The position numbers and the translations under genes are program-made. The notes below the pieces were generated by a model. It was not told where the DNA came from, did no database searches, and worked only from the letters and a program-made list of their open reading frames with translations. From NCBI GenBank assembly GCA_023213395.1, contig CM041465.1:184829741-184893740 (forward strand): 64,000 nucleotides of DNA. Reading direction: 5' to 3'. Of this stretch, positions 57,615-64,000 are shown piece by piece (position 1 is the stretch's first letter; each line of letters begins with the position of its first letter). The stretch comes from Cycas panzhihuaensis. Lineage: Eukaryota > Cycadophyta.

Positions 57615-60328
57615 TGTTTCCATATCGGGAATGCATACGGAATTACCGACTCAGGTAAGTGTAGGTATGTTTCTCACCTTATCATCGCTTTCTTTTGATG
57701 AGTGTTTGCTTGCATGTCTGCATGTTTGTGGCCTTGTAGACGACTTTGCCTTCGTTTACACTTATTTTAGCCTAGATGACTATAGCAGGGGCACACTCCC
57801 AGCAAGTGTGGCACCCTGGTAGCCACTCCACTTCCCGCATTCTGCCCTCCTCACTCCAAGATCCACTTGGCTTGCGCCACCTCTGCCCGTGTGATAACCC
57901 GTCATCGTTTGGTTGGCTTGCCACACCATTTGAGCCCTATTTTTACTCTTTTAGACCCGTTTGTTGGGTTGTTTACCCCCGGGTAGGTGTCTCAGGCCCC
58001 GATTGGCCCCTTTTGTCATTTGCCCACAGCCTAGGCTGGCTGGCCAGGCTTGTTTTTACCTCCAGGCGAATACTGCCACGATTTTCGCGGTACCACCGAA
58101 ATATCTGATCTGCATGATTTTGCAGATGGTATTCTGACTTATTTTTTAAAATTCGCCATGGCAATTTCACATTTATTGCGAAACTGCCACGTGTCTCACA
58201 ACTTAACTCACTCCCAGTCGTGCCCTAATCACTCGCTTTAGGGTTTGGGTTGGGTACTTAAGTCAATTTTTACTCATTTTTGAGATTTTTTTGGCTCACT
58301 TTTTTTATTGCTCCTCAAGGAAACCACACTGTGCTCTGCTCTTCTCTGCTGCCCTGCTGCTACTACAGGACCTGCGTCTCTCCTCCAGTGCCTAACTCTC
58401 CTTCGGTGTGGCTAGGACATCTTCCCAGCCCCTCACACACCTTGGAGAGGGCCCCTTAGAGAGATTTTAGTGGATTCTTGCCCCGGGTAGCCATCAAAGC
58501 GTTCCAAGTGCAGGTGTTCTTCCTCCAACTTCATTAGTAGGGTCCCAAACCTGCTACACCATAGTTTTGGGCTGATTTCTCAGCCTCTCCCTACCAGCCC
58601 TTGGCTAAGGTAAGCACTTCTCCTCTTCCTCTTAGGTATTCATTGATTTGAGTTATTTCTCTTGTGCTATTGATGCCCTATCTTGCTTGTTTCTTTGCTT
58701 GTCTTTGTGAGGGTTGTTTTCCTCTCTATATTGGACTGTTTTACCTCTGTTACAGTGCCTCCTTACCTGTGTTTGTTGCTCAAGGCAGCGGCATTGAGGG
58801 TTAACATAGGGTTTGGGAGAAAGCTAGGTGGATTCCGTACCACCTTCCACGCTCCTCAAGCGGCTTTAAGCCCCCCAAACCTTCCCTCTTGCCTCGTGCT
58901 GTCGTTGGCACTCAAATAAGGGTTTGTTGGCCCTTCCTTAGCCGCTAAAATCAGTGCCGTCACACGTCGTAGTGCTGGTTGGGGGCTTAGGCTTAGGTCT
59001 GGGTGACTCACATAAGTCCCGACCGCTTGTTCTTTGCCCGACTCTTTTCCCGGCAGCCCGGTTTGCTCTCCATAGCACCCCGACTTGTCGTTGGTCTTCT
59101 TTGGCTCCTTTCAACTCCCTTGCTACTATTTCCAGCCATCCTTCTTGGCCTTGCCCTCGCTGCCTTGTGGCCTTGGGGCGGGGGGGGTTAGGGTTATTCT
59201 TTGCGGGAGGTGGGCCACCCCGAGGCTTACCGGTTACTTTCCTTTCGCTTTGGTTGCCCTCTTTTACGTATTATCATCATTGTGTCGATGCTAACATATA
59301 TGTGTTTAAGTTTATATTTGTATTACATAGACATGTATTATTAGGATCTTGTCATTGCATGTTAGCACCCTTTCTCCGGAAAGGGGAAGGTTGACGTTGC
59401 TTACAGGTGCTTGGAGAGCACAAAGGGTATTTTCTACTCGTTCTGTTGCCGGTAAGTGCTCCTACGCATATTGTACTTTCATACTTCATTGGTTACTAGT
59501 ATTCGGTTTCTTTGTTTCCTTGGTTTTGTACTTTAGTATTTTTTTGGGGAAGATAAGAGAGCCCCTCATTCCGATCCGCCGCGACGCTTCACATCTGTCA
59601 CATCTCGTGGAGTAGTTTTGGTATCCCTCGGGAGTGTCCATCGTCACGCACACCTCTGGTCCGGGTACACGCTTCGCTCCACCCTACTACTCTTTCCTTT
59701 TGAATTCCTTTTCATAAGTAGTAATTAACTCATTGGAAATCAAAAGGGAAACTTTACTTTCGGTTCATGCTTTATTTATTTCGTTGCATACACCTGCTCT
59801 ACTCATAAGAAAAGGTCATAGGAACCGCTCCTTTTCACTTTTCCTCTCTCTTTGCCGTGCAAGCTTCTTGCTCTCTGTATTACTTGTGTGTTTGGTTAGT
59901 TTGCTTAGGCATACCTTGACCCACCTTCTTGGGTCATCCCTCTTGCTTTCCTTTGGTTCCCCGCTTCGCCGGATAACCAAAGTGACCCCGTCCACAGGCC
60001 AACCGCTTGCCTATCCTTCTTTGTTTCCCATTGCTTTAGGGAAACCCTTGAAGGTTTCTCTCCTTCCTCTTCTGGCCATCCAAGGGTGGGAGGATCCTTC
60101 CCTCAGGTCAACCCAGGCTAACCCTACGCCTCCTCATCTCTTGTTCTAAGTGGTGGGGGGATCACCCTTTGGTAGCTATATTCCATTGCAGGTCTTGAAC
60201 TCGCACTCCGGCGCACGGGGTGCCCTGCGTGGTATTTACCCTACTTATAGGTCTCTCTCTCGATCATATTGCCACTCGCTCTTACCATACCTATTTAGTT
60301 AGGTAGCTATCACGTAGACGCGCATCCA
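57615..60328 (+). repeat. Gypsy E 3' LTR
   Basis: Starts TGTTTCCATATCGGGAATG, ends ACGCGCATCCA. It matches the 5' LTR along its whole length; the open frames in it are not genes. Confidence 0.93.
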
Positions 60329-60860
60329 GTCCCTTAGGATCCTCTCAATTAATAATGTATTCAAATGATGCATTTCTCCTTAGCATAAAGGGATGTTTTC
60401 CTTTATTCTCCATAGCCATAAATCTTAAACTTTCATAACCTAGATCCTTCAATATTTACTCATGCAACTTTAATTTATTAAGATTTTAACATAGAGAACA
60501 TTCATCAACCACACAAGAACAATATCAATGAACATAGATTAATACAATATAATCAGAATGCATTTAACATATCAAAAATACCAAAGACTCAATATGAGCC
60601 TTAATGATGTGATGGCCTATACACTACCTCAACCACCTTTATATACAAAAGAGATGGGAGACTATACAATACAAGTAATGCATATCAGACAAATACCTTT
60701 GTCCTGACCAATGACATTATACCACTAACTTGCCCAATAAGCTTCTATCTTCTCACACAATATTATAATAACTATTTGACTCTAAGACTTAGGACTAAGA
60801 CTATTAATCCTAGGACCCACTTTACTTAGTCACACATACATTAAACATTATACCCTAACA
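60329..60860 (-). repeat. LTR-like sequence N of the copia A/B family, minus strand
   Basis: On the minus strand it begins at 60860 with TGTTAGGGTATAATGTTT, the same start as the LTRs of copia A and B, and contains a TATATAAAGGTGG stretch near 60640. Its other end was not found; the first bases after gypsy E (60329-60333, GTCCC) are that element's target duplication. Confidence 0.5.
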
Positions 60861-60869
60861 TAATTTTCC

Positions 60870-61250
60870 TTCAAGATTATTGAAGTTCATTGAACTTATA
60901 TTGCCATTTAGGCTTAAGTTGATGATGAAATTTTTACAGGAACTTAACAGGGACCAAATCACTATAATCACTAGCTCTAGATCTTCAAGTAGCTTCTATA
61001 TTATGCTTAATTGGTCCTTGATCATCTTGACTTCTTATAGGTGATCAATCATTTATCTAAAAAACTTCATAATATAGAGTTGATTCCTTAGGGGTATGAT
61101 CTATGTATCATATTTAGTCTCATAAAGAGAGATGATCACACCTTATACTTATTTTGGCATCTTTGTATTTACAACATTTACTATGCTTTTAGGAAATTAT
61201 TTTATTGTCTTCATTCCACCATTTCATTCATAATCATACCCTAAGAAGTG
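60870..61250 (-). pseudogene. Copia M gag fragment, minus strand
   Basis: The minus strand gives, in pieces, LYETKYDT, LRNQLYIMKFF, DHL-EVKMIKDQL, EDLELVIIVIWSLLSS, NFIINLSLNGNISSMNFNNL, matching the UBN2-type copia capsid order. Stops are frequent. LTR N abuts its downstream end, so either pol was deleted or N inserted into the gag. Confidence 0.65.
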
Positions 61251-62341
61251 ATAATAATGGTATCAAATTTATGAGGAAGTGGTTTCCTAATCAAGATGGT
61301 AGATGTAATTAAAGGTTACATCTAACTCTACGCATCATTATCACTAGAAGAGAAGGTAACAATCAAAGTTCAAGGATGGTAACTACAAAGATGCACATTG
61401 GAGTCCATATGTCAAATTGATATGGAGTCCAAAGTTTATAGGGGAATTATAAGTTGGTTGTTATCAAAATGATATTAAGCAACCAACCACTTAATCATAA
61501 GCATGCCTTAATAAGGAAGATCAAGAATTTGAGAATGAAGATAAAATCATAAGAAATGGGAAACATAAAGGCTAAGAGTTAGAATCAAAGTCAATTAAGT
61601 TAAGTGTTGCTAAAGTGGAGGTATAATAAATTAAAGAAGTACTAGCCACTTTACAAGAATAAGGAGCAGAAGAAGTTAATGATGTATAAGAAGACATAAA
61701 TGAAAAGGATCTTGTAATATTAATTTGGAGACTAATAGAACAAGACTACTATGTTCTACCAATGGTACACACAATCAAGACCATTTCATAATTAAAGAAA
61801 CTTGTTAAAAAGGAAAGGTTCATTTATCAATAGTGTTAAGAAGAATTAGTTATCTTATATAAGCCAAGTCCAAAATTAGAGTTAAGGGAGCATTACGTTA
61901 AGGAAAGCTAAGTCTTAAATGAAGTAACATTGTTTCATTCTAGTTTAATTATACCATCATCTATTTCTTTTTATACTTTTGTAATCTTTCTTGAATGTCC
62001 ATTTCATATAGCACTCTATAAGAAAAATGTCATAAGATCCACTTGCTAAAAAAATGATAGTTGATATGAAGTATAAGCTCCTTCGGTCAAATATTCTTCT
62101 TAGAAAAATCACAATCCATTCCTCACCTTCATACCATAACTTGCCCATTAGTGGGTTATTAAGTGAAAACATGTAGTTATACCATCATACATCCTTCTTA
62201 TCACAACAACATTTCTTTTTCTCTTCTTAACCATCCACATTCCTTATCTCCCATATCCTCTTATAAATCATATTGCCATCATCCTAACCCTGTATCACCT
62301 CCTTTACTCAAGTTTATGCTTATAACACTTCATGTTTAGTT
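61251..62341. other. No recognised gene; one protein-like stretch
   Basis: Around 61599-61800 on the plus strand a phase reads EVLATLQE, EDINEKDLVILIWRLIEQDY and YVLPMVHTI with several stops. It looks like decayed coding sequence but I cannot assign it. The remainder is AT-rich with nothing seen. Confidence 0.3.
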
Positions 62342-62850
62342 TGTTAGATAATATGACATTAATATTTTAGAGGCAAAAATTTTGACAAGTTGATAGTACA
62401 GTTTCCCCCCCAAACTTTTGCAGGGGGAATCCAAGGAGGGTGGAAGCCCCCCTTGGCCAAGGGGTTCAGGGGTGGTAGCCCCCAACACAAAAAACTAACA
62501 CTATAAAACATACTAAATTGTAAAGAGAATCGGGGTTGTTCATTCAAAATATCCCAAATTTAATGGTTGAAAATTGTACCTTATATAACTCTCTCATATA
62601 ACGTAATTTAGGGTGGTTTTTTATTATGTTGATAGTATTCGATGTATTGGATGTACTATATTGAAAGAGGCGGCTTGTTGCTATTGTTGTGAGCATTCTA
62701 CTGTAGATTATGTACATTTCTCCATTCTTAGATAATAAAGATCGATAACTTTCCTGTGTGGATGTTTTCTTAGCACACTACTAGGGTTTTACCATGTTAT
62801 ATCTGGTGTATATGTAATGCTTTGAATTTTTGATTTATTTATTGTATTAT
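62342..62850 (+). repeat. LTR-like sequence with the C-family G-rich module
   Basis: Starts TGTTAGATAATATGACAT. At 62402-62490 it holds GGGGTTCAGGGGTGGTAGCC and nearby G/C runs like those of copia C LTRs. The end is estimated after TATATCTGGTGTATATG. A short open frame on the minus strand in this block is chance. No internal region follows. Confidence 0.5.
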
Positions 62851-63649
62851 CTCTGGTTTAAGAACTTACATATTAAATTTTAGTTTTAATTCCTATAACT
62901 AGTTGCAAAATAGTTTAAATCTTGCTAGCAGTTTTTGGTTATTGGGACTTAGTTTTCTCGACATAGTTTTCACATTTTAAGTACAATTCTCATATGGTTT
63001 TCTTTAAACCACTTATCCCTATAGAATACCTAATAAACTTATTTTTTCTCGCTTCTTACTCATATTGATCAACTTATATTCCGCACATCCGAGCTATCTC
63101 CTTATGGGAGAAAAACTCCATGGATACAATACAAGAGGAGAATATAGGATGTCAAGTATGTTGAATGAACAACTGATATATTTGAAGGCCTATGGAGTAT
63201 AAGGCATTACATGAGAGCTATTAAAGAAATGACATCTTCATAAACAAGATAGGTAAATATATATGCTACATCTTCAAGGCATTATAAAGTTAGCTATTAT
63301 AATATATGTATAACTATTGTTGCACTTATCCTTTGTTGCTACTATTCTACTTATTGTTGTTATTCTAACATTTATTGTTATTATTGAATGATATTTTTTA
63401 TTATTAGAAATATCTTTTAGAGGCATATTACAATGCTATAATATATTTATATTATATTAAATAATATCTAAAAAAGAGTCTTTTCAAACCATCCACCAAC
63501 TTTTCAAAAATTCAAATGGAAAATTTTCCTATAATATAGTAATATATTTCCTATGTTTCTAATTGTATTGTTATACCTAGAGAGCTTATCTCTTGCTTTG
63601 TTATCCTCTTATTGAGGGTTGGTATTATAAAACCTTACTTCATTTAATG

Positions 63650-63650
<1 letters not shown>
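62851..63650. other. AT-rich stretch, nothing recognised
   Basis: No frame, LTR or repeat could be supported. Confidence 0.5.

Positions 63651-63680
<30 letters not shown>
63651..63680. repeat. (TA)n microsatellite
   Basis: Fifteen uninterrupted TA units. Confidence 0.95.
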
Positions 63681-63681
<1 letters not shown>

Positions 63682-64000
63682 CTAGTAATTTCTATTTTGT
63701 ATAAGATTTTATCAATTTTTTCTCTACTTACAAAAATTATTCAAAACCTCATTTCACTGCTACAACATGTATTCTTTAAGAAACACATCAACATAATTAT
63801 TTACAATGGTTCGTACTAGTACAAAACATATAAGTGACAATTTTTTAAGGAGAATGTATGTGTATGTGTGTTTGAGTGAGAGATAAAGAGATTGTGGGTG
63901 TTTACTACTATTAAAACCATATTTTTATAGTGATTGAAACACATTAAGAGATGTTCACTCATTTTTATTTATTTCCATAATTAAAATGTATACAATGTAA
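63681..64000. other. AT-rich end of window, nothing recognised
   Basis: No coding or repeat signal apart from a GTATGTGTATGTGTGTTTG run near 63856. Confidence 0.5.

Larger units (their letters stand above)
43715..60328 (+). mobile_element. Giant Ty3/gypsy element E with second RNase H and antisense PMD gene
   Basis: LTRs at 43715-46436 (2722 bp) and 57615-60328 (2714 bp), with GTCCT before and GTCCC after. Length 16,614 bp. Order: gag, protease, RT, native RNase H, integrase, about 3.7-kb spacer with an antisense gene, second RNase H, 3' LTR. Over the first 260 bases I count about 10 differences between LTRs, near 4 percent. Size, degenerate native RNase H, extra RNase H and antisense gene point to the Tat-like gypsy group; the position of the extra RNase H after integrase is not the usual Tat order. 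Confidence 0.93.

Noticed and set aside
1-64000. CRISPR array, bacterial operon, rRNA or tRNA gene, intact host gene
   Set aside because: No regular direct repeats with spacers, no operon-like coding, no rRNA or complete tRNA sequence; all protein similarity except the importin and PMD-like pieces is to LTR retrotransposons.

Overview
This is plant nuclear DNA made almost entirely of LTR retrotransposons inserted into one another. I find no intact host gene, no rRNA or tRNA gene, no CRISPR array and no bacterial-style operon. The evidence is Ty1/copia and Ty3/gypsy gag, protease, integrase, reverse transcriptase and RNase H domains on both strands, initiator-Met-type primer-binding sites, and five elements bounded by matching LTRs and 5-bp target duplications. 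Every reading frame is broken by stops or frameshifts. Such old, uncleared nesting fits a large plant genome (conifer, other gymnosperm or big angiosperm); the species cannot be fixed from the sequence.

Layout. 1-5448: minus-strand gypsy H, cut by the left window edge and inserted in a copia remnant I (5449-6210). 6368-14340: old copia B, holding a complete copia A (6944-12082, TSD GTTTA) and a solo LTR (12492-12880) of the C family. 14341-23410: old gypsy J, split by copia C (17908-23033, TSD TAAAC/TAAAT). 23411-31633: decayed gypsy K (gag), split by the gag-only copia derivative D (25548-31135, TSD TAAGT/TGAGT). 31634-about 42190: a very old long LTR (L), split by minus-strand copia F (33873-41525, TSD ATGCA/ATGTA). 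42190-43714: a repeat shared with the leader of F. 43715-60328: giant 16.6-kb gypsy E (LTRs of 2.7 kb, TSD GTCCT/GTCCC). 60329-64000: LTR and copia gag scraps, then AT-rich DNA.

The two most interesting objects are E and D. E carries gag, protease, RT, a degenerate native RNase H and integrase in the usual gypsy order. About 3.7 kb further on, next to the 3' LTR, it has a second RNase H of the cellular/archaeal type. Between integrase and that RNase H lies an antisense gene that looks like a plant mobile domain (PMD) protein, with a GT-AG intron, a coiled-coil-like tail and a cluster of four inverted repeats upstream. The RT of E has lost the block with its first catalytic Asp, so this copy could not move on its own. 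D keeps LTRs, PBS and polypurine tract but almost no pol; its long leader contains, in antisense, a piece of a host importin-beta-1 gene.

How the parts work together: each autonomous-type element once encoded capsid (gag), protease, integrase, RT and RNase H for copying itself through RNA. The window is now a record of who landed in whom: A into B, a C-family LTR into B, C into J, D into K, F into L, E into an F-leader-like repeat, H into I. No reading frame here looks able to give a working polyprotein.
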